Shown here: positions 55,029-64,000 of the stretch, in pieces
Layout: the number at the start of each line of letters is the position of its first letter
Position numbering within the stretch: position 1 is the stretch's first letter
DNA from: Phaseolus vulgaris
Lineage: Eukaryota; Streptophyta; Magnoliopsida; Fabales; Fabaceae
Assembly (NCBI RefSeq): GCF_000499845.2
Contig: NC_023756.2
Coordinates: 31,773,660-31,837,659 of the forward strand
Direction: 5' to 3'
DNA length: 64,000 bases
Made by a program: the position numbers and the translations under genes
Notes under the pieces: generated by a model
What the model saw: only the letters and a program-made list of their open reading frames with translations
The model's database searches: none
What the model was told of the DNA's origin: nothing

Positions 55029-57614
55029 ATGTCTCGCTCAAAGATCACCCCAAATCCTCCTCCCTTGTCACGAAACCCTTCATCTCAAGCACACAACCCA
55101 CCACGAGCACCTGGTGCTTCTTCTTCCCAGGCTGAGAGGCCTGCACCCTCCCGCTCTAACCTGGCTCAGGCTACTCCACCTGTCGCCGGAGGAGCCTCCG
55201 TTCCTTCGCCACCTCGACTTTGTTGAAGGAAACCTCCTCAGTAAACTCTGCTGGGGCAGTCCTCCGATTGAAGAAAGGGGACGAGCCTCACCTGTCGTTC
55301 CACAAGGAGCACGACGACAAGATGATGGTGCTACCTTGCCCCCCCGACATGCCAGTGTGCGCCGACGACAAAGGGAACACCGGCGGGTTGTTCTGCTTCG
55401 TATACACCACCTTGTTCAAGAAGGTGAAACTTAGGTTTCCCTTCACTCGTTTTGAAAGGGAGCTACTCACCGAGCTCAACATCGCCGCCGCCCAGCTCCA
55501 TCCTAACAACTGGGTGTTCGTGCGGGCGTTCCAGATCATGTGCGACCATCTGGGGCTGCCAGCGTCAGTGGACGTCTTTCTCTTCCTCTTCGAAGCCAAA
55601 CACCCAGGAGATCGCCTGTGGGTGAGTTTGAACGGGATTGCTGGGAGGTCGATCCTCTCTATCTTCCAGCAATCTTACAAAGACTGGAAGGGCAAGTTTG
55701 TCCAGGTGCGCCTAAACGACAAGGACGCCTCACTGCTCGACGGCTTCCCCTTGTATTGGGTAAACAAGGGGAATAAAGAGTCCAAAGGAAGCTTCAGGAG
55801 GCCAAGGAGTCCTGACAGCATGGGTGCTTTGGACAAGGATCTATGCTTCTTTTGGAAAAGCGTGGCAGACGCAAATATTACCTTCCTCACCACTACGCTC
55901 ATCTCCTTCGAGTTCTTCGAAGATCAACTCGAAGTTCGCATAGGTTAGAACTCACCTCAACGTCTAAGTCATTACCTTGACATTACCTCTGCTAACTGTT
56001 TCTGGGCGTCTTGTGTGTTGTGCACAAGACTTTGGTTTTACTTTCTGCATCACTTATATGCTTTTGCTGCATACTGAATTATGCATTTATCTTTCTCTCT
56101 GAGCTAACCCATGTATCTTTGCATTATGCAGATCGTATGTTGGACCAGGGAAAACTTGCTGAACTGAGGGCGCTCGACCGAGCCCACGGGTTGGCGTCGG
56201 GTTCCCAGACCGTGCCAAACTCAGTGGTGGAGATCCCCGCTGCACAGGGCAGGTCGCCACCCAAAGGCCCAACTTCCTCTGAGGCCCAGCCCGCCAATCA
56301 GCGCAAAAAGCTTATCCTCAGGAAACCAAAGAGGAAAACCCCTCGAGTGGTTCATGAGGAAGAAGAAGAAGACGATGAGGCGACTGAAGATCGCCTCATC
56401 ACCAAGAGGAAGAGGGTGGCGCCTTCTTCACCATCTGCTCCACCTCCTCCTCCAACATCAACACCACCTTCCACACCCGCTCCGCCTCCAACGCTGCTTC
56501 CTCCACCAGATCCTACCTCGCCAGTCCAAGCAATTCCTCTGGCGTCTGCACCTCCTGTGGTTGAGGCCGCCGAGCCCAATTTCATGGAGAACCCCCCGAG
56601 CGCCTCCACGCCCTATGTATCAGCTGGAGGGGGTGCTCCTTCAAACACTTCAACCGCAAACGCCGCACCAGTCGGGGATGAGGGTGCTCACAATTCTCCA
56701 ATCCTCATCACTGAATCCCCGACGTCACCACCACGCCAAGAAGCACTCATTGAACAACCAACTCAAGAAGGTGGCGGCGAGAACCAACAACAAGCCCCCC
56801 CGGTGCCTCCACCAGCAAACCTCTCTCTTGAGGTCAAAAGGGTGTGGGAGCCCTTCTCAGCAAAACTGAAGATGATGGCGGAAGACTTCCCCTCCATCAT
56901 ATCTAAAGCTGTGGAGAGTTCCACCAAGAAGCTCCAGGATGACCTCTTCGCACTCCGAACTGAGAATAGCACCATAAGGATTGAGGCGGAGAGGTTATCC
57001 TGCAATCTAACACTCGCCGAGATCGAACACTCCCGAGTGGAAGATGCTATGAGCACTGAGCTCCGGGTGGCAGCAAGGAGGCCACCGATCTACGCCATAA
57101 GGTGCAGCTTTTGGCTCAAGAGAAGATTGAGCTGGAGAGCAAGCTGGTGCCCTATCGTGTCAAAGTGGCTGACCTGGAGGCGTTGATCAAAGCAGACGCC
57201 GCCAAGGTAAAGAACCTCGAGAAAAGGTCAGCCGATCGGGAGGTCTTCTTGGGGAAGGTGGAGAAAGAGAGAGACGACACCGTGGCCAAGCTCGCTGAAG
57301 CCAACGAAGAAAACGGGAAGATCGCCACAGAACTAGCCCGGGTGCAGGCAGAATCCAAGAAGGTTGCTGAAGACCTTCTTCAAGCTCGGGAAACCATTGA
57401 AGAACTCAAGAAACAAGCTGAAGAGCTCAAGCAGCAGAATGAGGGGCTAAAGAAACAGATCGAAGAACTTGATCTGAGCTCTGCCCAGATTCTCGCTGCT
57501 GGATTCTAGGCCGCCCGGGAACAGTTTGCCTGCCTGTACCCCGACTTGGATCTTACCATGGTGTCTCTCAACAACGAGGTGGTGGACGGGAAGGTTGTTC
57601 CTGCTGAAGACTGA
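55029..57614 (+). pseudogene. Element C antisense gene (aORF), two introns, lightly broken
   Basis: ATG 55029 (MSRSKITPNPPPLSRNP). 5'-UTR intron 54789-55020 (232 bp, AAAG/GTACTT..TTTGCAG). A deletion of about 31 bases near 55212 removes the KKLYPWAN motif and shifts the frame. From 55220 the Transposase_28-type domain is complete: FCFVYTTLFKKVKLRFPFTR, AAAQLHPNNWVFVRAFQI, FLFEAKHPGDRLWVSLNG, IFQQSYKDWKGKF. Phase-1 intron 55944-56131 (188 bp). Exon 3: MLDQGKLAELRALDRAHG, basic KKLILRKPKRKTPRVV, acidic EEEEEDDE, Pro-rich linker, then a coiled coil of about 200 residues. A one-base loss near 57070 and a stop at 57507-57509 interrupt it; the end is EVVDGKVVPAED, stop 57612-57614. Role unknown. 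Confidence 0.85.
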
Positions 57615-58240
57615 TTGCTTCCCTCCATCCACGATTCTTATGCTTTCTCCTCTACCCGATCTGCTTGTACTAAACTTTCCCTTTTTCTGTACATGTACCT
57701 TAAACTGATGTTTACTTTATGAGAAGGTCTTTGTACCTCTTTTTATAACTTCTCTGTCTGCTTTATCTCTTCTTGTATAATTCACTTCAACGAAATTACC
57801 TTAGCAACTTCGTAAGCGTAATTATATACTTAACTGCTTCGAACCACCGACTTCCGAATAAAAACACTCTAAACAACTTGTAACCTCAAGGTAACGAACC
57901 TTAGCGTAAAATCGCTCTTCAAACAACGAACTTCAACTCAACTAATGGCTTAAGACACCGCTCATCTGATCTGCCTTATCAAAACTGGTCTTGACTTTCT
58001 CGCCATTGTTCGAATTTCTCCTGGTCGCCAAAGACTCTTGGCGTTTATCAGCTTCCTCTTGCCTTCACAACTTGGCCATTGTTCCTTTATCTGGGGGTAG
58101 AGGCGCCTTTCGGATCCTTCTCTACCTCCTTGAGCTTCAGAACAAGAGACCGGGTGGCTAGGCGTTCTCTTCGAACCTACCTTAGCCACCCTACCAACTT
58201 CTTCCACCCTTTGCACCATACCTGAACTCGTTCGAGACGA
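57615..58240. other. Element C 3' untranslated region, non-repetitive part
   Basis: Noncoding; 58060-58220 resembles 11740-11900 of element A in reverse. No gene seen. Confidence 0.5.
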
Positions 58241-58660
58241 GAAGGATTTTATCTTGCCTGAACTCGCTCATCGGCTAGAAGGTCTTTAACTCGCCTGAAC
58301 TCGCTCATCGGCGAGAAGGTCTTTAACTCGTGCCTCTACATTGCCCCAGGGGTTACATCTTCTCTCCCCCAGAAACACTGAGGAATTTTCACTGGTGCCT
58401 CTACATTGCCCCAGGGGTTACATCTCCTCTCCCCCAGAAACACTGAGGACTTTTCACTCTTCCTCGCCTGCACTCGCTCGACGGCGAGGAGGTCTTTATC
58501 TCGCCTCAGGACGCGCGAGGGCGTTGAGGTCTTTTAACTGGTGCCTCCAATCGCCGAAAGACGATGAGGACTTTCACTTTAACTGGTGCCTCCGATCGCC
58601 GAAAGACGATGGGGACTTTAACTTTAACTGATGCCGCCAATCGCCGAAAGACGACGGGGA
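58241..58660 (-). repeat. Element C 3' UTR tandem repeats, three unit types
   Basis: Two or three 42-bp units with CTCGCCTGAACTCGCTCATC and GGCGAG (58255-58330), two 63-bp units GTGCCTCTACATTGCCCCAG..CACTGAGGA (58332-58455), one CTCGCCTGCACTCGCTCGAC unit, then three 40-bp units GGTGCCTCC.ATCGCCGAAAG..GA (58540-58660). Confidence 0.85.
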
Positions 58661-58794
58661 CTTAGAAACTTTTTAGAAAGCATGCGATATATCTTTAACT
58701 TGCCTTAAATCACATATAAGTGACAAGGTCTTTCTTCAAAACTTTCGGAAAACAACAAGCATGCAATCTAAAACAACTTTAAGCTTCAAAAACT

Positions 58795-58851
58795 CTTCTT
58801 TATTGGGTGGCCTCATTAAAAACCCTCCTTAGGGAAAAAAGAGTGCCCCCT
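58795..58851 (-). other. Conserved noncoding block downstream of pol (element C)
   Basis: Same block as 35990-36046 in element B; pol ends about 60 bases away at 58914. The pol strand contains CCCAATAAAGAAG. Confidence 0.55.
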
Positions 58852-58913
58852 CCAAACTGTTTTAACAAAAACATTGTAATATAACTTTGTGTTTGTCTTT
58901 ACTTACAAATGTT

Positions 58914-61900
58914 TTAACTGTAATATAACTTGAGGTGCGTGGCGTTCCAAGTGCGAGGAATCGCCCCTCCTTCCAATGTCTCTAAGCGGTAGGCGCCATT
59001 CCCGAGCGCCTCGGTTATTCTGAACGGTCCCGTCCACTTAGGCGACAGCTTATTCTCCATCTTGTACTGGTGGGCCTTTCTCATCACCAGGTCGCCCTCT
59101 CTGAACTGTCTCGGCATCACCTTCGAGTTATATCTTCGTTCAATCCTTCTCTTCACCGCCTCAGCTTTTAATCTCGCCTCTTCCCTGACCTCATCCAGTA
59201 GATCCAGGTTCAACCATCTCTCCTCATTCGAGTCTTCCTCCAGGAAGTTCTGGAATCTCGGCGAGCTCTCCTGGATCTCCACTGGAATCATTGCGTCGCA
59301 TCCATAGACCAAGCTGAACGGGGTCTCATGGGTTCCTGACTGCTCGGTGGTGTGGTACGCCCAGACTATACGGGGTACCTCCTCAGCCCAACTTCCTTTG
59401 GCTTTCTCTAGCCTTCTCTTCAAACCTCTTAGCAACACCCGATTGGCTGACTCTACTTGGCCATTCGTCTGAGGGTGCTCGACGGATGCAAACACTTGTT
59501 CAATTCCCACCCCTTCGCACAGCTTCTTCAACAGGTGACTTGCAAACTGAGTCCCATTGTTCGACACCAGGCGCTTGGGCACACCAAACCGGCACACAAT
59601 GTTCTTCCACACGAAACCTTCGATCTTGTGTGCGGTGATCTGGGCCACTGGTTCTGCTTCGATCCACTTGGTGAAATACTCAATCGCCACCACCAAGTAC
59701 TTCATTTGCCTGATCGCCAGCGGGAATGGTCCCAGGATGTCGATTCCCCAAGTATGAAACGGCCAAGGGCTGTAGATCGACTTCAACTCCTCGGGAGGCG
59801 CCTTGTGCCAATCGGCGTGCTGTTGGCATTGTTTGCTACACTGCACATACTTCTTGCAATCTTCTCTCATCGTTGGCCAGTAGTAACCTGCACGGAGAGT
59901 CCTTGCGGCCAGAGCTCGACCCCCGACGTGGCTTCCGCATATCCCTTCATGGAGCTCTGCCATAATTCTCGTACATTTTTCCCCGTGCACACACTCCAGG
60001 AGTGGGTGAGTGAACCCAAACCTGTACAACTCGCCATCGATCATTGTGAACTTGCTAGAATTCTTCTTTATCTTCCTAGCTTCCGTCGGATCCAGCGGGA
60101 GAAGGCCATCTGCCAGGCACCGCTTGTACTGTGTCACCCAGGTGTCTGGCTCATGGATCGTGCAGACCTGCGTCATGTTCACCTTCTCTCCCCGACATGC
60201 TCTTATTCTTGGCGACCTCAAGGTCTCTTGAGTCAGGGATCTGTGACTCCTCGCCGCTTTCTCCGTCGACTTACTTATTTGAAGAACCAGGTGATCTGCC
60301 ACAAATGCTCTCGGCGTCTTCAGAGTTTCTTGAATCACCGTCCTCTGCCTACCCCCCTTGCCTGAACTGGCGAGCTTAGCTAGCAAGTCAGCTCGGGCAT
60401 TCTGCTCTCTGGGCACATGCGCCACTTCAAAGGAGGCAAAGGAACTCTTCAATTCCTGTACATACTCCAGGTAAGCCGCCATATGTGGATCTTTAGCCTG
60501 GAACTCGCCTGTTACTTGCCCCGTGACTAGCAGCGAGTCACTCTTTGCCATCAGGACCCTAGCTCCCATCTCTTTGGCCAGCAAGATTTCGGCGATCAGC
60601 GCCTCATACTCTGCTTGATTGTTGCTGGCCTTGAAGGCAAACCTCAAAGATTGTTCGATCAGCACGCCGTTGGGTCCCTCCAGGATGACTCCAGCACCGC
60701 TACCCTGCTGGTTCGACGATCCGTCCACCGAAAGCACCCAACGGAAATCATCCCCTTCAACTCGTGTTGCTTCAGACGAGAGCTCGACCACGAAATCTGC
60801 GAAGATCGATCCCTTAATCGGAGCTCGGGTCTCATACTTAATATCAAACTCCGACAGCTCCACTGCCCACTTCACCATCCTCCCAGCAACGTCAGGCTTC
60901 TTCAAGATCTTCTGGATGGGCAAGTCGGTCATCACCAGTATCGTGAAGCTATGGAAATAGTGGCGCAACCTCCTCGCCGAAAAGACTACTGCCAGTGCAG
61001 CCTTCTCCAGGCCCTGATATCTCGTTTCGGGGCCCTGCAGCACCTTACTAACAAAATAAATAGGCTTCTGAGCCTGATCTTGGTCCTGGGCGAGCACCGC
61101 ACTCACCGCCCTCTCAGTTACAGCAAAATACAACCTGAGAGGGGTTCCCACCAGCGGTTTGCACAAAACCGGCAGGCTCGCCAGATACTCCTTCAGCTTG
61201 ACGAAGTCTTCCTCGCACTCCTTCGTCCAGGCAAATTTGTTATTGCGCCTTAAACACTGGAAATAGGGATGGCCCTTCTCTCCGCTAGCTGACATGAAGC
61301 GAGACAGGGCGGCCATCCGACCTGTAAGCTGTTGTACTTCCTTCACAGTGGCCGGGCTCCTCATCGCCAAGATGGCGTTACACTTATCCGGGTTGGCCTC
61401 TATTCCTCTTTCAGTTAAGAGAAATCCCAGGAACTTTCCAGCCTCCACGCCAAAGATGCACTTCTTCGGATTCAGCTTCAACCTAAACTTGGCGATCGTA
61501 GTGAACAACTCTTCCAAGTCCGCAACGTGCTTGCTTTTCTCCGGCGAGGTCACGACCATGTCATCTACGTACGCTTGCACATTCCTTCCCAGCATCGGTC
61601 CAAGTACTCGATCCATCAACCTCTGGTACGTGGCCCCCGCATTCTTCAGCCCAAAAGGCATCACCTTGTAGCAGTAGCACGATCTCTCGGTCATGAAGGC
61701 AGTCTTCTCTTCATCCATGGGATGCATCTTGATCTGGTTATACCCCGAGAAGGCATCCAGGAAACTCAACAACTTACACCCTGCAGCACTGTCCACCAGG
61801 GCGTCTATGCTTGGTAAAGGATATGAGTCCTTTGGGCAAGCCTTATTCAGATCAGTGAAATCGACGCACATGCGCCATTTCCCATTACTCTTCTTCACCA

Positions 61901-64000
61901 GTACGACATTCGCCAGCCATTCAGGGTACTGGACTTCCCTGATGTGGCCTGCACCGAGGAGCTTCTGGGTTTCGTCCCTGATCGCCTGCCTCCTCTCCTC
62001 GTTGAACTTTCTTCTCCTTTGCCGCACTGGTCTCACCAAGTTGTCCATCGCCAAATGATGGCACAAGAAGTCGGGATCGATCCCGGGCATGTCCGAAGCG
62101 GACCATGCAAACGCATCCAGATGCCGCTCTATCACCTTGGCGATCTGGCCCTGGAGCTCGACTTCCAGAGATCTTCCCAGCTTGAAGATCTTTCCTCCGA
62201 TCTCTCTCTCGAGCCACTGCTCGACAGGCTTTGGCCTGGTTTCTCTGGCGATCACCGCCCTGGCGATTTCCAGTTCCCTCGCTTCCTCAGGGCGATTCCT
62301 TGCCTCTTCTTCCTCCAGACCGGCGTTCCCCTCCCCCAACTCAGCATCCACCATCACCACGTCTCTTCCGGCGGTCTCTTCTATTATCGTCGATCTGGGC
62401 TTCACACCAGGAGGCGGGGTGGTTGTCACGTAACTCACCGACCTCTTGTTTTTTAGGCTATTCTCATAGCACTTCTTCGCTTCTTTCTGGTCGGATTTGA
62501 TGGTGATCACCACCCCCTCCATAGACGGCAACTTCACCTTCATGTGCCGGGTCGACGGTATAGCGCCTATTCTGTTGAGCGTGGGTCTTCCCAGCAGAAT
62601 ATTGTATGCTGAAGGAGCGTTTACGACAAGGTATTTGATTTTCTCTGTTCTTGTGCCCGCCTCATCTGTAAACGTAGTCCTCAACTCAATGTACCCCCTC
62701 ACCTTCACCTGGTCACCAGCGAAACCATACAAACACCCTCCATAGGGCCTCAGCTGGTCAAGGGGTAGCTCCAACTGCGTGAAAGTTGACCAGAACATCA
62801 CGTCTGCCGAGCTTCCTTGGTCCACCAGAACCCTGTGGACCTTTCTTCCTGCTGTGATCAACGAGATGACTATGGGATCGTTGTCATGAGGCACAAGGTC
62901 CCGAAGATCTTGCTTGGTGAACGCGATGTCCACTTCCGGCGAGTGGTCTTCAAACATATCCACCGTCATCACAGACCTCGCGTACTTCTTCCTCTGTGAT
63001 GCGGTGCATCCACCACCCGAGAAACCCCCTGCAATGGTGTGGATTTCCCCGTGTGTGGGCATCTCGTGCTGCTGAGCCTCTCCACCTGCTGGTTGGGAGC
63101 TCGACGCGCCCCCCGTCCTTCTGTCCAGCAAGTAGTCGTTTAGGAACCCGCTCTTGACCAGATCGTCGAGCTGGTATCCTAAAGCCAAGCATAAATCCAC
63201 GGTGTGGCCAAAGCCCTGGTGAAACTCACACCAGGCGTCTGGCTTTGGTCCCAGCACCTTGTCGCCCACCTTCTCGGGCGCTTTCCACCTGGCTGATATA
63301 TTGGGAATGGCGATCAGGTCCGTCAATCCCATGACAAACTTGTGCTTAGGCGGGCGATTGTACTCCCGTCGTGCTGGTTGAGGGCGCCCTTGGCCCCTGC
63401 CCTTGTTCTTCCTTGGATCATAAGGATGGCGAGTCCTCTGATCCCTTCTGGCCGCTGCTGTCTCCAGCACCCTCTGCGGCTGGATCCAGGTCTGGGCACG
63501 TGGCCTAGCGGGAGCCACGCTTCCCCTCTTCTCGGCGACTTCACTCTCATCGGCGATGTGGGCCACCGCAACTCGCCTGACCTCAGCAAACGTGGCAGGG
63601 TGAGCCCTGATCAATGCTTCGCAAAATGGTCCCGGCAGCACGCCCTTCTTAAACGCGTAGACCAACATTTCTTCATCTTTGGCCAGCGATCGGACCATCT
63701 GCGCCCCAAAACGATTCAGGTAGTCCCTGAGGGACTCTCCCTGATACTGCCTTATGTCAAACAAATCATAAGACACCCTGGGCGGTGCCTTATTCACGAT
63801 GTACTGCTCGACGAAAATCTTTGAAAACTGTTGGAAGTTGGTTATGTGACCGGTATGCAGGCTCACAAACCACTCCAGCGTCGTTCCCTGGAGTGTACTT
63901 ACAAACATCTTGCAGTACACGGCGTCTGATCCTCCTGACAGCATCATCTGCGTATGGAACGTGGTGAGATGAGCCTCAGGATCCTCCACGCCAGTGAAAA
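58914..64000 (-). CDS. gag-pol: Gag-Pol polyprotein of element C, uninterrupted, N-terminus outside window
   Basis: The frame is open from the window edge to the stop at 58914; residues are numbered from the Met at 63989. Gag domain (15-150), zinc knuckle C-x2-H-x4-H-x4-C at 254-267, protease VDQGSSAD with Asp390, RT (about 660-860) with YVDD at 807-810. First RNase H (945-1025) lacks the usual TDAS (reads VTERAVS). Second, archaeal-type RNase H starts near 1083 (SVDGSSN, Asp1089). Integrase: HHCC region from about 1346, Asp1417, position 1477, Glu1513, spacing D-x59-x-x35-E, C-terminal domain ending ATHLKLYYS. Position 1477 is Asn (SNNGTQF, codon 59559-59561), whereas A and B have Asp. So the polyprotein is complete but integrase is probably inactive. 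Confidence 0.92.
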   Translation of the reverse strand, partial: FTGVEDPEAHLTTFHTQMMLSGGSDAVYCKMFVSTLQGTTLEWFVSLHTGHITNFQQFSKIFVEQYIVNKAPPRVSYDLFDIRQYQGESLRDYLNRFGAQMVRSLAKDEEMLVYAFKKGVLPGPFCEALIRAHPATFAEVRRVAVAHIADESEVAEKRGSVAPARPRAQTWIQPQRVLETAAARRDQRTRHPYDPRKNKGRGQGRPQPARREYNRPPKHKFVMGLTDLIAIPNISARWKAPEKVGDKVLGPKPDAWCEFHQGFGHTVDLCLALGYQLDDLVKSGFLNDYLLDRRTGGASSSQPAGGEAQQHEMPTHGEIHTIAGGFSGGGCTASQRKKYARSVMTVDMFEDHSPEVDIAFTKQDLRDLVPHDNDPIVISLITAGRKVHRVLVDQGSSADVMFWSTFTQLELPLDQLRPYGGCLYGFAGDQVKVRGYIELRTTFTDEAGTRTEKIKYLVVNAPSAYNILLGRPTLNRIGAIPSTRHMKVKLPSMEGVVITIKSDQKEAKKCYENSLKNKRSVSYVTTTPPPGVKPRSTIIEETAGRDVVMVDAELGEGNAGLEEEEARNRPEEARELEIARAVIARETRPKPVEQWLEREIGGKIFKLGRSLEVELQGQIAKVIERHLDAFAWSASDMPGIDPDFLCHHLAMDNLVRPVRQRRRKFNEERRQAIRDETQKLLGAGHIREVQYPEWLANVVLVKKSNGKWRMCVDFTDLNKACPKDSYPLPSIDALVDSAAGCKLLSFLDAFSGYNQIKMHPMDEEKTAFMTERSCYCYKVMPFGLKNAGATYQRLMDRVLGPMLGRNVQAYVDDMVVTSPEKSKHVADLEELFTTIAKFRLKLNPKKCIFGVEAGKFLGFLLTERGIEANPDKCNAILAMRSPATVKEVQQLTGRMAALSRFMSASGEKGHPYFQCLRRNNKFAWTKECEEDFVKLKEYLASLPVLCKPLVGTPLRLYFAVTERAVSAVLAQDQDQAQKPIYFVSKVLQGPETRYQGLEKAALAVVFSARRLRHYFHSFTILVMTDLPIQKILKKPDVAGRMVKWAVELSEFDIKYETRAPIKGSIFADFVVELSSEATRVEGDDFRWVLSVDGSSNQQGSGAGVILEGPNGVLIEQSLRFAFKASNNQAEYEALIAEILLAKEMGARVLMAKSDSLLVTGQVTGEFQAKDPHMAAYLEYVQELKSSFASFEVAHVPREQNARADLLAKLASSGKGGRQRTVIQETLKTPRAFVADHLVLQISKSTEKAARSHRSLTQETLRSPRIRACRGEKVNMTQVCTIHEPDTWVTQYKRCLADGLLPLDPTEARKIKKNSSKFTMIDGELYRFGFTHPLLECVHGEKCTRIMAELHEGICGSHVGGRALAARTLRAGYYWPTMREDCKKYVQCSKQCQQHADWHKAPPEELKSIYSPWPFHTWGIDILGPFPLAIRQMKYLVVAIEYFTKWIEAEPVAQITAHKIEGFVWKNIVCRFGVPKRLVSNNGTQFASHLLKKLCEGVGIEQVFASVEHPQTNGQVESANRVLLRGLKRRLEKAKGSWAEEVPRIVWAYHTTEQSGTHETPFSLVYGCDAMIPVEIQESSPRFQNFLEEDSNEERWLNLDLLDEVREEARLKAEAVKRRIERRYNSKVMPRQFREGDLVMRKAHQYKMENKLSPKWTGPFRITEALGNGAYRLETLEGGAIPRTWNATHLKLYYS

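Larger units (their letters stand above)
53541..64000 (-). mobile_element. Element C: Tat-lineage LTR retrotransposon, cut by window end
   Basis: The 3' LTR is 53541-54435; the 5' LTR and gag start lie beyond 64000. Minus strand: gag-pol, 3' UTR repeats; plus strand: antisense gene from the LTR side. It sits in the LINE copy 2 DNA: compare TATGATTTCTATTC at 1990 with TATGATTTT at 53532, so the TSD should be atttt (53536-53540). It is closest to element A at the protein level, and its frame is uninterrupted in the window. Confidence 0.92.

Noticed and set aside
59457..60365. Plus-strand open frame of 302 codons opposite pol of element C
   Set aside because: Shadow of the gag-pol codon usage; the equivalent frames in A and B are broken and no domain is recognisable.

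Overview
This window looks like gene-poor, transposon-packed plant nuclear DNA, probably pericentromeric or otherwise heterochromatic, from a eudicot (a legume is my guess, not proven). I find no intact host gene. Nearly everything recognisable is a mobile element, a solo LTR, a retroposon relic or an AT-rich spacer. Many boundaries are fixed to the base by target-site duplications (TSDs).

Layout. 1-2350: end of one LTR, a LINE relic (minus strand) and a 1263-bp solo LTR inserted in it. 2345-5134: an unclassified repeat (R1) split by a second solo LTR, then AT-rich DNA. 5140-15424: element A, a complete Ty3/gypsy Tat-lineage retrotransposon (plus strand, TSD tgtct), with a decayed gag-pol and a convergent antisense gene (aORF). 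15861-16048: two exons of an actin-related protein 4 gene fragment. 16049-18479 and 23931 onward: repeat R2, which carries CACTA-type foldback MITEs and a TATA-box plus acidic-ORF cassette, split by 18480-23930, a non-autonomous TR-GAG-like element (TSD tgttg) with an intact 753-aa Gag-protease ORF. 25000-27340: LINE ORF1 relic and a CACTA transposase fragment. 30281-42679: element B, a second Tat element (minus strand, TSD attat). 44380-46500: second copies of R1 and R2. 47455-53390: LINE pieces, a 1183-bp solo LTR (TSD attca) and a possible copia LTR. 53541-64000: element C, a third Tat element (minus strand, cut by the window end), with an uninterrupted gag-pol frame of at least 1691 codons.

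How the parts work together. The three Tat elements share one plan: LTR, primer site, gag-protease-RT-RNaseH-second RNaseH-integrase as one frame, a 3' UTR of tandem repeats, then a gene on the opposite strand (Transposase_28-type domain plus coiled coil) reading away from the 3' LTR. That antisense gene has a 5'-UTR intron in A, B and C and a phase-1 coding intron at one position in B and C. The window therefore contains a conserved, spliced, eukaryotic-style gene carried antisense inside retrotransposons. None of the three copies looks autonomous: A has stops and two large deletions, B has altered protease and RT catalytic residues, and C has an open frame but an Asp-to-Asn change in the integrase D,D35E triad. 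All calls were read by eye, without database searches.
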